Notes under the pieces: model-generated | Told to the model about the DNA's origin: nothing | Database searches by the model: none | What the model saw: only the letters and a program-made list of their open reading frames with translations | Part shown: positions 7,530 to 16,005 of the stretch, in pieces | Layout of the letters: the number at the start of each line of letters is the position of its first letter | How positions within the stretch are numbered: position 1 is the first letter of the stretch | Source: Mycobacterium sp. | Lineage (GTDB): Bacteria > Actinomycetota > Actinomycetes > Mycobacteriales > Mycobacteriaceae | NCBI RefSeq assembly: GCF_025965855.1 | Contig: NZ_JAOPWB010000229.1 | Span: 1 to 37,382 of the forward strand | Direction of reading: 5' to 3' | DNA: 37,382 bases | Made by a program: the position numbers and the translations under genes

Positions 7530-8858
7530 GTGAGCACATCAGAGACGGCGAAGCCCCGCGGTGGGCTGCCGGTGATCCATCTCTCCGAGCTGCTGCGCGC
7601 GCCGGTCGTGGCCCGCGCCGGTGAGGCCGTGGGCCGCGTCGAGGACGTGATCGTGCGGCTGGGGGGCGCGGACGACTATCCGGCAGTGACCGGGATTGTG
7701 GCCGGGGTCGGCGGGCGTCGGGTGTTCATCGGCACCAAATCCATTGACGAGTTCGCTCCGAAACGGATTGTCCTGACCAAGAACAAAGTTGACCTCCGCG
7801 GCTTCGAGCGCCGCGACGGTGAGGTGCTGTTGCGTGCCGACGTGTTGGGTCACCGGCTGATCGATGTGGCCGCCGCGGATTTGGTGCGCGCGTACGACGT
7901 CGAGCTCGAGGACACCGGCGCCGGGTGGGTGGTTGCGCGGCTGGATACCCGCCGGCCACCGACGTTGTTCGGGCTGATCAAGCACTCCGGCGGGCATGCG
8001 GCCCGCGATTGGAAGGCGTTCGAACCGCTGATCGGTCACGTCCGCTCCGATGCGGTGCGTCGTCACTGGGGTCGAGTCGGCGGGTTCAAAGCTGCCGAGA
8101 TCGCCGATCTACTCGAGGAGGCCGACAAGGCCGAAGGCGGCGAAATTCTCGACCGGGTCCGCAGTGACCCGGAATTGGAAGCCGACGTGTTCGAGGAGCT
8201 GGACCCCGACAAGGCCAGCCGGCTCCTGAACGGCATGCCCGACGACGAGGTCGCCGCCCTGTTGGGCCGGATGCGCGCCGACGACGCCGCCGACGCGATC
8301 ACCGACCTGCGCCAGTCGCGACGCCGGCGCGTGCTGGAGCTGATGCCCGGCCCGCAGCGCACCAAGGTGATCACGCTGATGGGGTTCAACCCCGAAAGCG
8401 CCGGCGGGTTGATGAACGTCGACTTCGTCTCTTGTGCCGCCACCGCGACCGTGGGCTCGGCGCTGGCGCTGATAGCCGCCGCGCGCAACGTCCAGCCGGA
8501 GGCGTTGATCAAGCTGCATGTTCTCGACGAAGGCGGACGGCTGGCCGGTGTAGTGTCCGTGATCACCCTGTTGCAGGCCGATCCCGTTGAAAGCGTTGGG
8601 GCACTGATGGATTCCGATCCGGTATGCGTCAGCGCCGACGCCGATCTGACCGACATCGCGCTGTTGATGGCCGACTTCAACCTCTACTCTGTCCCCGTCG
8701 TCGACGAGAAGGACCGCGTGCTCGGGGTGGTCACCGTCGACGACGTGCTGGAAGCGACCATCCCCGAGGACTGGCGCCGACGCGAACCCGCCCCCCGTCC
8801 GTTCCGTGAAATCACCCAACCGACCGACAGCCACGCCCCCGGAGCCGAGGCACCGTGA
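7530..8858 (+). CDS. PRC-barrel / MgtE_N / tandem CBS protein (soluble cation-transport regulator)
   Basis: The 442-aa soluble protein has PRC-barrel-like beta segments at about residues 10-150 (LSELLRAPVVARAGEAVGRV; LLRADVLGHRLIDV). An MgtE intracellular N-domain follows at about 170-280, with SRLLNGMPDDEVAALLGRM and ELMPGPQRTKVITLMGFNP. A CBS pair lies at about 290-410 (LMNVDFVSC; LMDSDPVCVSADADL; FNLYSVPVVDEKDRVLGVVTVDDVLE). It is the cytosolic half of an MgtE channel without its membrane domain. GTG 7530 has a strong GAGGAGG site. Its GTGA end overlaps the NRAMP-like gene by 4 bp, so the two are coupled. I infer it senses Mg2+ or nucleotide and gates that transporter. Confidence 0.88.
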   Translation: MSTSETAKPRGGLPVIHLSELLRAPVVARAGEAVGRVEDVIVRLGGADDYPAVTGIVAGVGGRRVFIGTKSIDEFAPKRIVLTKNKVDLRGFERRDGEVLLRADVLGHRLIDVAAADLVRAYDVELEDTGAGWVVARLDTRRPPTLFGLIKHSGGHAARDWKAFEPLIGHVRSDAVRRHWGRVGGFKAAEIADLLEEADKAEGGEILDRVRSDPELEADVFEELDPDKASRLLNGMPDDEVAALLGRMRADDAADAITDLRQSRRRRVLELMPGPQRTKVITLMGFNPESAGGLMNVDFVSCAATATVGSALALIAAARNVQPEALIKLHVLDEGGRLAGVVSVITLLQADPVESVGALMDSDPVCVSADADLTDIALLMADFNLYSVPVVDEKDRVLGVVTVDDVLEATIPEDWRRREPAPRPFREITQPTDSHAPGAEAP

Positions 8859-10531
8859 CGTCAAGCGCCGACGAGACCGCACACCCCGTGGCGCCGGCCG
8901 GCAGCGCCGAACCGGCCGCGGCCCGGCGCAGCGCGGTGCTCGACAATGCACACCTGGGCGATATCGAGGGTGCGTTCGGGCGCATCAAACTCAGCGACAT
9001 TGACCGTCCGCGGACGTGGAAGACCCGGCTGCTGACGCTGCTGGCCATCGTCGGTCCCGGGATCATCGTGATGGTCGGCGACAACGACGCCGGCGGGGTG
9101 GCCACCTACGCCCAGGCCGGCCAGAACTACGGCTACTCCCTGTTGTGGGTGCTGCTGCTGCTCATCCCGGTGCTCATCGTCAACCAGGAGATGGTGGTCC
9201 GGCTCGGTGCGGTCACCGGGGTGGGTCACGCCCGGCTGATCAACGAACGCTTCGGCCGCGGCTGGGGCTGGTTCTCGGTCGGTGACCTGTTCCTGCTCAA
9301 CTTCCTGACGATCGTCACCGAGTTCATCGGCATCACCCTGGCCGCCGACTACATCGGCGTGTCCAAATACGTTGTGGTCCCTATCTCGGCGGTGGCGCTG
9401 GTCGCCATCATGGCAAGCGGCAGCTTCCGGCGGTGGGAGCGGGCCATGTTCGTCTTCATCGCCGTCACCCTGCTGCAGATCCCGATGCTGTTGTTGTCGC
9501 ACCCGCAGTGGGCGCACGCGGCGAAGTCCTTTGTGGTGCCGAGCATCCTGGGTGGCGTGAGTTCGGATGCGGTGTTGTTGATCATCGCCATCGTCGGCAC
9601 GACCGTCGCGCCCTGGCAGCTGTTCTTTCAGCAGTCCAATGTCGTCGACAAACGGATCACGCCGCGTTTCATGGCCTATGAACGCGCCGACACCGTGCTG
9701 GGGGCCTTCGTCGTCATCGTCGGCGCCTCGGCGCTGGTGATGACCGGCGAATGGGCAGCGCGCTCCACCAACACCCTGGGCGGCTTCACCGACGCCGGGG
9801 CCATCGCGCACCTGCTCGGCCAACACAGCGGGGTGCTCGGCGCATTTTTCGCCATCGTGCTGATGGACGCCTCGATCATCGGCGCCGCCGCGGTGACGCT
9901 GGCCACCAGTTACGCCTTCGGCGACGTCTTCGGCCTCAAGCATTCGCTGCACCGCGGGTTCGCCGACGCCAAGCAGTTCTACCTGTCCTACACCGCGATG
10001 GTGGCGCTGGCCGCGGCCATCGTGCTGATCCCCGGTGCCCCGCTGGGTTTGATCACCACCGCCGTGCAGGCCCTCGCCGGCCTGCTCTTGCCCAGCGCCA
10101 GCGTGTTCCTCCTGTTGCTGTGCAACGACCGGGAAGTGTTGGGGCCCTGGGTCAATCGGGGCTGGATCAACTGGGTCGCCGGGCTGATCGTCGGTATACT
10201 GCTGCTGTTGTCGGGGATCCTGATGGCTACCACCCTGTTCCCCCACATCGACGTCGTTGCCGTCGCCGGGTACCTGACCCTGGCGCTGGTCATACTCGCG
10301 GCGGCCGCGGTACCGGCGCTGCGCTGGATGGCCCGCGGCCAGCCCGCGCCACCGGCCGCAAAGCCTCCGGCGCGTGCCGTCGACCGCAACACCTGGCGGA
10401 TGCCGCCGCTGACCCTGCTCGAACCGGTGACCTGGTCCCCCGGCACCCGGCTCGGCATGATCGCCCTGCGCGGCTACCTGGTCATCGGCGCGCTGCTGCT
10501 GGTGGTCAAAGCCGTCCAGCTCGGCCGCTAG
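8855..10531 (+). CDS. NRAMP-related divalent metal transporter, NRMT-like
   Basis: A 558-aa, roughly 11-helix SLC11/NRAMP-fold protein, longer than classical MntH (about 410-430 aa) because of cytosolic N- and C-terminal extensions. Helix 1 reads GPGIIVMVGDNDAGG (Asp76/Asp78) where MntH has DPGN. Helix 6 reads GTTVAPWQ (252-254) where MntH has a Met-Pro-His motif. Loss of the metal-binding Met and His recalls NRAMP-related magnesium transporters rather than Mn2+/Fe2+ importers. The start GTG 8855 overlaps the MgtE_N/CBS gene. Mg2+ transport is my inference from these residues and the partner. Confidence 0.85.
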   Translation: MTSSADETAHPVAPAGSAEPAAARRSAVLDNAHLGDIEGAFGRIKLSDIDRPRTWKTRLLTLLAIVGPGIIVMVGDNDAGGVATYAQAGQNYGYSLLWVLLLLIPVLIVNQEMVVRLGAVTGVGHARLINERFGRGWGWFSVGDLFLLNFLTIVTEFIGITLAADYIGVSKYVVVPISAVALVAIMASGSFRRWERAMFVFIAVTLLQIPMLLLSHPQWAHAAKSFVVPSILGGVSSDAVLLIIAIVGTTVAPWQLFFQQSNVVDKRITPRFMAYERADTVLGAFVVIVGASALVMTGEWAARSTNTLGGFTDAGAIAHLLGQHSGVLGAFFAIVLMDASIIGAAAVTLATSYAFGDVFGLKHSLHRGFADAKQFYLSYTAMVALAAAIVLIPGAPLGLITTAVQALAGLLLPSASVFLLLLCNDREVLGPWVNRGWINWVAGLIVGILLLLSGILMATTLFPHIDVVAVAGYLTLALVILAAAAVPALRWMARGQPAPPAAKPPARAVDRNTWRMPPLTLLEPVTWSPGTRLGMIALRGYLVIGALLLVVKAVQLGR

Positions 10532-10548
10532 GCGCTGTGACGCCACCC

Positions 10549-11850
10549 CTATTGAGGCAAAGCCTCGCCCCGGGTCTCGGGCGCCAGCGGGATGACGAAA
10601 AGCCCGATGACGAACGCGATGGCCGTCAGCGCGACGGGAAAGCCCAGCGTGTGCGTGTGCAGGACCGCCGCGCCAAGCAGGAAGTTCACGCCGGCGCCGA
10701 CGAAGCGGCCGAACGAGGTGCAGAACGCGAACGCCGTCGCGCGCACGCGCGTCTCGAACTGCTCGGGTAACCAGAGGCTGAAGATGGCGAAGTTGCCGCC
10801 GAAGAACCCGAGCACGAACAGCCACGCGATGAACGGCGCGAGCCCGTTCGGCAGATAAAACGCCCAGCCGAAGCTGCCGGCGATCGAGACAGCCATTCCC
10901 GCAAAGTAAATAGCGAGCGTCTTTCGGCGCCCGATGCGCTCCGAGAGCACCGGCACGATCAGACACCCCAAGATGGTGCCGATCGACAACAGGCCCGTGG
11001 CCCACGATGCGGTTCTGGTTGCGCCGGCCTTGTCGAAACCCGCGTGCTGCGCCAGCTGAATCACGGCCGTGGGTTCGTAGACGGCTCCGGCCCACAGGCC
11101 CACGATCGCAATCGTCAGCAGCGCGCAGGCCACCCAGGTGCGATGCCGGTAGCGGGGCCCGAGAATCTCGCGCAACGGCTTCACGCGAACCGTGGAGTCA
11201 GCTTCGAGCTTCTCCCACTTTTCGGTTTCCTGTACGCGGGTGAGGATCAGGATCGCGACGACGATGGGCACCGCGCCGGTAAGAAACATTGCGCGCCAAC
11301 CGAAATGCACGCCGATCGTGTAATTCAGGGCCGCCGCCAGAAAGAATCCGGCGTAGTAGCCGGTCTGCAAGTAACCCGCCCCCATCTTGCGCCGGTCCTC
11401 GGGCCACGCCTCGGCCACGTAAGTCCCGGCGAGCGCCCACTCACCGCCGATACCGACACCCGCGATGAAGCGGAAAATAGCGAGCTGCCAGACGTTTTGC
11501 GCCGCGGCCGAAAGCCCCGTGAAGATCGCGAAGGTGAAGATGGTCGCGGCCAGCACCTTGGTCCGCCCGAAGCGGTCGGCAATCGGCCCCCAGATGAACG
11601 ACAGCCCCCAGCCCACGAGGAACAGGGCAAACAGGATCGATCCCGCGAGACCGACGTTGGTCGATGTCGCGGCAAAACCCGAACGCGGTAGCAGCTCGGT
11701 CAGCGCGGGGGCGAGCACGAGCGCGTAGATGAACGAATCCATTCCGTCGAGCGTCCAGCCCGTCCATGCGCCCCAGAATCCCGCGATCTGGGAACGATTG
11801 AGCGGTGTGCGACGCCTGGTGAGACTCGCCCGTCGCGTCGTTGAAGTCAT
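10549..11850 (-). CDS. MFS transporter (organic acid / sialate-type)
   Basis: The 433-aa protein has 12 predicted helices. The loop 2-3 MFS signature is GPIADRFGRTKVL, helix 4-5 has FRFIAGVGIGGEWALAG, and a second half-repeat signature is VLSERIGRRKTL. The pattern WTLDGMDSFIYALV at helix 1 is that of the metabolite:H+ symporter group (aromatic or carboxylic acid, sialate transporters). ATG 11850 is preceded by GGAGG, better than the upstream in-frame start at 11937. Codons such as ACG and GCG are unusually common compared with neighbours, suggesting transfer. Substrate unknown; no catabolic genes flank it. Confidence 0.85.
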   Translation of the reverse strand: MTSTTRRASLTRRRTPLNRSQIAGFWGAWTGWTLDGMDSFIYALVLAPALTELLPRSGFAATSTNVGLAGSILFALFLVGWGLSFIWGPIADRFGRTKVLAATIFTFAIFTGLSAAAQNVWQLAIFRFIAGVGIGGEWALAGTYVAEAWPEDRRKMGAGYLQTGYYAGFFLAAALNYTIGVHFGWRAMFLTGAVPIVVAILILTRVQETEKWEKLEADSTVRVKPLREILGPRYRHRTWVACALLTIAIVGLWAGAVYEPTAVIQLAQHAGFDKAGATRTASWATGLLSIGTILGCLIVPVLSERIGRRKTLAIYFAGMAVSIAGSFGWAFYLPNGLAPFIAWLFVLGFFGGNFAIFSLWLPEQFETRVRATAFAFCTSFGRFVGAGVNFLLGAAVLHTHTLGFPVALTAIAFVIGLFVIPLAPETRGEALPQ

Positions 11851-12084
11851 CTGGCCTCCGTTGACACGGGTGTACGACTGCCGGAATTCGCCTGCGCGCG
11901 AGCCGGTGTGGCGCTGGCGGGCGTGGTCAGCGAGCACCTGCTCGGCACCGGCGAACTACTCCACCGCGTCCTCGGCCAAAATGCCGAGGTTGTTCGATCA
12001 ATCGGCAGCCCGCCGAAATTGTCGCGTCGGTAAATTCGAGCGAAATCAAGAGCTGTGGAAGCGGCAGACAGCAGGCCCGGTAAT

Positions 12085-12300
12085 TCAACGCCGAAACGGG
12101 CGGTGGCTCGCCGGGGCGGTGAAGCCTTCGGTGTCATCGAAGAACGCCCATTGTCCCTCGTCGTCGACCTCCATGCGCCACCCCAGCTTTGGGCTGCCCG
12201 CGATGGCCTGGGTGAACCACGCGTGTGCGGCCTCCGCGCTCTCGAAATGCCTGGTCGCCACAATCCCGCCATGTGGGTCGACGATCCGGAACTTGGCCAT
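12085..12300 (-). CDS. Small conserved hypothetical protein
   Basis: A 71-aa protein beginning MAKFRIVDPHGGIVATRHFESAEAAHAWF. It reads as a compact alpha/beta domain with a helix (ESAEAAHAWFTQAIAG) followed by a hairpin (GWRMEVDDEGQWAFFDD). The coding pattern looks natural for this genome and the frame is uninterrupted. No function is recognised. It lies upstream of htpG on the other side of a 115-bp gap relative to htpG's stop, so a shared transcript is doubtful. Confidence 0.65.
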   Translation of the reverse strand: MAKFRIVDPHGGIVATRHFESAEAAHAWFTQAIAGSPKLGWRMEVDDEGQWAFFDDTEGFTAPASHRPFRR

Positions 12301-12415
12301 GCGATGTGATTATCCCTTCCAGCCGGAATTCAATCGCATTTAATGCCCCCTGACTACTGCATTGAAGGGGCGAAACCCTGGTAGGTCGATGGCCACCCGA
12401 AACGCCAAGTAACGC

Positions 12416-14368
12416 TCACACCGTGCGCGCCAGACGCTGCGCAAGCAGCTCGGCGAACCGTGCCGGATCCTCGAGCGCGCCGCCTTCGGCGAGAAGCGCT
12501 GTGCCGTAGAGCAATTCGGCGGTCTCGGCGACCACAGTGAGCGCAGTGTCGTCGTCCGCCTTCTTCTGCGCGTCCCGCAGCCCCGTGACGAGCGGGTGAT
12601 TCGGGTTGAGTTCGAGGATTCGCTTGCCGACCGGAATGTCCTGCCCGGACGCACGGTAGAGGCGGGCGAGCGCCGGTGTGATCCCGAAGGCGTCGGTGAT
12701 CAGGCAGGCCGGCGACTCGGTCAGGCGGGTCGACAGCCGCACTTCCTTGACGTGCTCGCTCAAGGTCTCCTTCAACCAGGCCAGCAGGTCGGCGAACTCT
12801 TTCTGCTGCTCCTCGCGCTCGGCGTCGCTACTGTCCTCTTCGGAGTCGAGATCGACCTCGCCCTTGGCCACCGACTGCAGCGGTTTGCCGTCGAACTCGT
12901 CGACGACTCCCACCCACACCTCGTCGACCGGGTCGGTGAGCAGCAGGACCTCGTAGCCCTTGGCCCTGAACGCTTCGAGGTGCGGCGACTTCACCAGCTG
13001 CTGGCGCGTCTCGCCGGTGGCGTAGAAGATCTGCGTCTGGCCTTCCTTCATGCGCTCGACGTACTCGGCCAGCGTGGTGGCCTCTTCCTCGCTGTGGGTG
13101 GACGCGAACGAGGAGATCTGCAGCAGCATGTCGCGGTTGTCGGCGTCGGACAGCAGGCCCTCCTTGATGGCCCTGCCGAATTGGGTCCACACGGTGCGGT
13201 AGTCGTCCGGCCGCTCGGACTGCAGCTCCTTGATGGTGGACAAGATCTTCTTGGTCAGCCGGCGGCGGATCACCTTGATCTGCCGGTCCTGCTGCAGGAT
13301 TTCGCGGGAGACGTTGAGCGACATGTCTTGTGCGTCGACGACGCCCTTGACGAAGCGCAGGTACTTGGGCAGCAGCTGGTCGCAGTCGCCCATGATGAAC
13401 ACGCGCTTGACATACAGCTGGATTCCGACGTGGGAGTCGCGGTCGAACAGATCGAACGGGGCGTGGGAGGGAATGAACAGCAAGGCCTGGTACTCGAAGG
13501 TGCCCTCGGCCCTCATCGCGATAACCTCGAGCGGGTCATCCCAGCCGTGCGCGATATGCTTGTAAAACTCGTTGTACTCCTCGTCGGAGACCTCGTCCTT
13601 GGGCCTGGCCCACAGCGCCTTCATCGAGTTGAGGGTCTCTGTCTCGAGGGTGACGGTCTCCTGGCCACCTTCCCCTTCTTCCGAGGCGGCTGGGCTGCGT
13701 TGCTCGACCTCCATCCGGATGGGCCAGGCGATGAAGTCGGAGTACCTTTTGACCAGGTTCCTGATCTTCCACTCCGCGGTGTAGTCGTGCAGGTCGTCCT
13801 CGGCGTCTTCGGGCTTGAGGTGCAGGGTGACCGAGGTTCCCTGAGGGGCGCCGTCGACGGATTCGATGGTGTAGGTGCCTTCGCCGCTGGATTCCCACCT
13901 GGTGGCTTCGCTCTCGCCGGCCTTGCGGGTCAGCAGCTCAACCTTGTCGGCGACCATGAAACTCGAGTAGAAGCCGATGCCGAACTGGCCGATCAGTTCT
14001 TCGGAGGCCGCTGTGTTCTCGAGGTTCTTCGACTCCCTGAGCCGCTGGCGCAGCTCGGCGGTACCCGACTTGGCCAGCGTCCCGATCAGGTCCACCACTT
14101 CCTCGCGCGTCATCCCGATGCCGTTGTCGCGGATGGTGAGCGTCCTTGCGCTTTTGTCGACGTCGATCTCGATGTGCAGATCGGTGGTGTCGACGTCGAG
14201 GTCCTTGTTGCGAAAGGCTTCCAGCCGCAGCTTGTCGAGCGCATCGGAGGCGTTCGAGATCAGCTCCCGCAGAAACGAATCCTTGTTGGAGTAGACCGAG
14301 TGAACCATCAAATCCAGCAGTTGCCGGGCCTCCGCCTGAAACTCCAACTGCTCGACACGTGCGTTCAT
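12416..14368 (-). CDS. htpG: Chaperone protein HtpG (bacterial Hsp90)
   Basis: A 650-aa Hsp90. The N-terminal GHKL ATPase domain has SNKDSFLRELISNASDALDKL (helix with the catalytic Glu and Asn, about 25-45), DNGIGMTREEV and a later QFGIGFYSSFMVADKV. The middle domain is recognisable at YVKRVFIMGDCDQLLPKYLRF and LNVSREILQQD. A C-terminal dimerisation domain ends without a eukaryotic MEEVD tail, as expected. ATG 14368 (MNARVEQLEFQAEARQLL) is the canonical start; the upstream open frame is not Hsp90. It is a cytoplasmic ATP-dependent folding factor and stands alone. Confidence 0.97.
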   Translation of the reverse strand: MNARVEQLEFQAEARQLLDLMVHSVYSNKDSFLRELISNASDALDKLRLEAFRNKDLDVDTTDLHIEIDVDKSARTLTIRDNGIGMTREEVVDLIGTLAKSGTAELRQRLRESKNLENTAASEELIGQFGIGFYSSFMVADKVELLTRKAGESEATRWESSGEGTYTIESVDGAPQGTSVTLHLKPEDAEDDLHDYTAEWKIRNLVKRYSDFIAWPIRMEVEQRSPAASEEGEGGQETVTLETETLNSMKALWARPKDEVSDEEYNEFYKHIAHGWDDPLEVIAMRAEGTFEYQALLFIPSHAPFDLFDRDSHVGIQLYVKRVFIMGDCDQLLPKYLRFVKGVVDAQDMSLNVSREILQQDRQIKVIRRRLTKKILSTIKELQSERPDDYRTVWTQFGRAIKEGLLSDADNRDMLLQISSFASTHSEEEATTLAEYVERMKEGQTQIFYATGETRQQLVKSPHLEAFRAKGYEVLLLTDPVDEVWVGVVDEFDGKPLQSVAKGEVDLDSEEDSSDAEREEQQKEFADLLAWLKETLSEHVKEVRLSTRLTESPACLITDAFGITPALARLYRASGQDIPVGKRILELNPNHPLVTGLRDAQKKADDDTALTVVAETAELLYGTALLAEGGALEDPARFAELLAQRLARTV

Positions 14369-14460
14369 TACATTCCCTGCACTTTCCTTCGGGACATGAC
14401 TTTCCAAATTTACCGAGATGCGGATGGTCCACGCCCAGGGGCTGGCCCTACCCTCGACGC

Positions 14461-15081
14461 ATGTCCGTTGCTCAGCGCGAACGCGCCGCCCTCGTCGACA
14501 CCATGCGCGCCGTCGGGCCCGATGCGCCCACCCTGTGCGAAGGCTGGAAGACGCGAGACCTAGCCGCCCACCTGGTGATCCGGGAATACCGGCCCGACGC
14601 CGCACCGGGCATCCTCATCCCGTTCTTCGCCTCCCACACCGCAAAGGTGCAGGACGAGGTGGCTTCGAAGAACGATTGGGACGAGCTGGTGAACAAGGTC
14701 GCGGCCGGCCCGCCGGTCTACTCACCGTTCATATTGCTCGACCCGATCGCCAATGTCGCGGAGATGTTCATCCACCATGAGGACGTGCGCCGAGCGCAGC
14801 CGGGTTGGGAGCCGCGCGTGCTCGAACAAGGGCTGTGCCGAGCGCTGCGCCGCACGCTGTCGCTGATGGCCCGCCTGACGCTGGCGAAGGTCCCCGGCCG
14901 GGTGGCCTTGCGCATCCCGGAGGGCAAGACGGTGCTGACCGCCGGTCAGGGGCCGGCGGTCGTGGTGACCGGCGCTCCCGAGGAGCTGCTGTTGTTCTCC
15001 GTCGGGCGTCAGGCACGCGTCGAGTTCGACGGCGACGCGGCGGCGGTGCAGGCGGTCCGCGACCCGCCCAAGGGGTTGTAG
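14461..15081 (+). CDS. TIGR03085-type metal-binding protein (DinB/maleylpyruvate-isomerase fold)
   Basis: The 206-aa protein starts with a helical DinB_2/MDMPI-like domain: LVDTMRAVGPDAPTLCEGWKTRDLAAHLVIREYRPD, and IHHEDVRRAQPGW, with histidines (AAHL, FIHHED) placed for a metal site. A short C-terminal sterol-carrier-like segment follows (VVVTGAPEELLLFSVGRQA..VEFDG). This matches the mycobacterial TIGR03085 family. Members of the superfamily are mycothiol- or bacillithiol-dependent enzymes or of unknown role; the substrate here is unknown. The gene runs divergently from htpG with a 92-bp gap. Confidence 0.85.
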   Translation: MSVAQRERAALVDTMRAVGPDAPTLCEGWKTRDLAAHLVIREYRPDAAPGILIPFFASHTAKVQDEVASKNDWDELVNKVAAGPPVYSPFILLDPIANVAEMFIHHEDVRRAQPGWEPRVLEQGLCRALRRTLSLMARLTLAKVPGRVALRIPEGKTVLTAGQGPAVVVTGAPEELLLFSVGRQARVEFDGDAAAVQAVRDPPKGL

Positions 15082-15102
15082 GCGTCTGGGACCCCGAGAC
15101 GC
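15082..15102. terminator. Hairpin between convergent genes
   Basis: GCGTCT at 15082-15087 pairs with AGACGC at 15097-15102, and inner GG/CC pairs extend the stem around a 3-nt loop. It fills the 25-bp gap between the stops of the TIGR03085-type gene and the oxidase subunit IV-like gene. It has no T-tract, which is usual for mycobacterial terminators. Bidirectional termination is inferred. Confidence 0.5.
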
Positions 15103-15106
15103 GGCC

Positions 15107-15382
15107 TCACATGATGGCTGGAGTGGCGAACCACAAGCCCAGGATCACCGCCGTCACCGCCACGGGCCAGGTCTCGAATGCGGCGCGCGCCGGGAGCGGT
15201 GCCTGCCGTAGTTCCATGAAGTCCAGCATCACGTACCTGACCTTCACGGCGGCGATCAGAAAGATCCCGACCACCGCGACGGCAGGGCGGACTAGATCTT
15301 TGGACAGTCCCCACGTCGTAACGCAGGTCAAAGCCATGAGGCCCAACCAAACCAAAGTGACCCGCTCACGCAACACTGACAT
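15107..15382 (-). CDS. Cytochrome c oxidase subunit IV-like (NorF-like) membrane protein
   Basis: A 91-aa protein with three hydrophobic helices: VTLVWLGLMALTCVTTWGLS, then PAVAVVGIFLIAAVKVRYVMLDFMELR, then WPVAVTAVILGLWF. The KVRYVMLDFMELR motif is typical of prokaryotic COX4/NorF-type subunits. ATG 15382 shares one base with the stop of the subunit III-like gene (TGATG), so translation is coupled. The role is probably assembly or stabilisation of a heme-copper oxidase or nitric oxide reductase. No catalytic subunit I or II gene is present nearby. Confidence 0.78.
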   Translation of the reverse strand: MSVLRERVTLVWLGLMALTCVTTWGLSKDLVRPAVAVVGIFLIAAVKVRYVMLDFMELRQAPLPARAAFETWPVAVTAVILGLWFATPAIM

Positions 15383-16005
15383 CAGGCCGCCTTCATTAGG
15401 TAGAGCAAGGGGAACAGCACGATCCACAACAGATCGACTAGGTGCCAGAATGAGGCCACCGATTCCGGCACCGCCCGGTGCGCGCTGCTGAAGGCGCCGC
15501 TTCGCGACCTGATCCACAAGAAGGTCAGCAGGCTGGTGCCCACCACCACGTGCGTGAGGTGGATCCCGGTCAGTGTGAAGTACCACATGTAGAAGGCGTC
15601 GGTGCCCGGCATGATGCCGTGGGCGAACTTCTGGAAGTACTCGATCGACTTGGACATCACGAACATCAGCCCGGTGACCACGCCGCCGAGCAGGTAGCGG
15701 GGCACTCGGTCGATGAGGTCACGCTTGAGGGCTTGGATGGCAAGCGCGACCGACCAGGAGCTGGTCAGCAGAATCAGCGTGTCGATGCCGCCCAGGTTTA
15801 TGTTGAGCGCGTGCCGGGAGGCCTCGAAGAGGGCCGGGTCCTTGAGCCGATCCTGCATGAACGTCAGAAACAGGATCGCGAAAATGACCGAGTCGGCGCC
15901 GATGAAAACCCAGACACCATCCACACCGGGAAGGCGTCTGGGTTTCACTCGGTCAGTAGTAACAACCCCCACACGACTAAGCGTTGACGCGCCCGGCGGC
16001 CTCAT
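15382..16005 (-). CDS. Heme-copper oxidase subunit III-like (NorE-like) protein
   Basis: A 207-aa protein (196 aa if GTG 15972 is the start) with about five helices. Subunit III features are GVWVFIGADSVIFAILFLTF, FMSKSIEYFQKFAHG-like helix, FYMWYFTLTGIHLTHVVVGT and FWHLVDLLWIVLFPLLYL. Five rather than seven helices points to the NorE/short CoxC group. ATG 16005 overlaps the upstream gene by 29 bp; GTG 15972 starts 5 bp after that gene's stop and is a fair alternative. It is the middle gene of a three-gene membrane cluster. Confidence 0.83.
   Translation of the reverse strand: MRPPGASTLSRVGVVTTDRVKPRRLPGVDGVWVFIGADSVIFAILFLTFMQDRLKDPALFEASRHALNINLGGIDTLILLTSSWSVALAIQALKRDLIDRVPRYLLGGVVTGLMFVMSKSIEYFQKFAHGIMPGTDAFYMWYFTLTGIHLTHVVVGTSLLTFLWIRSRSGAFSSAHRAVPESVASFWHLVDLLWIVLFPLLYLMKAA

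Noticed and set aside
8861..11095. Very long minus-strand open frame (744 codons) across the NRAMP-like gene
   Set aside because: It is antisense to a clear transporter gene, rich in Arg/Gly/His/Asp/Gln, has no domain, and arises from high-GC codon structure.
11729..12343. 204-codon plus-strand open frame over the MFS 5' end and the 71-aa gene
   Set aside because: It overlaps two better-supported minus-strand genes, and its composition lacks any domain.
12596..14563. 655-codon plus-strand open frame antisense to htpG
   Set aside because: htpG on the opposite strand is unambiguous and the antisense product has no recognisable domain.
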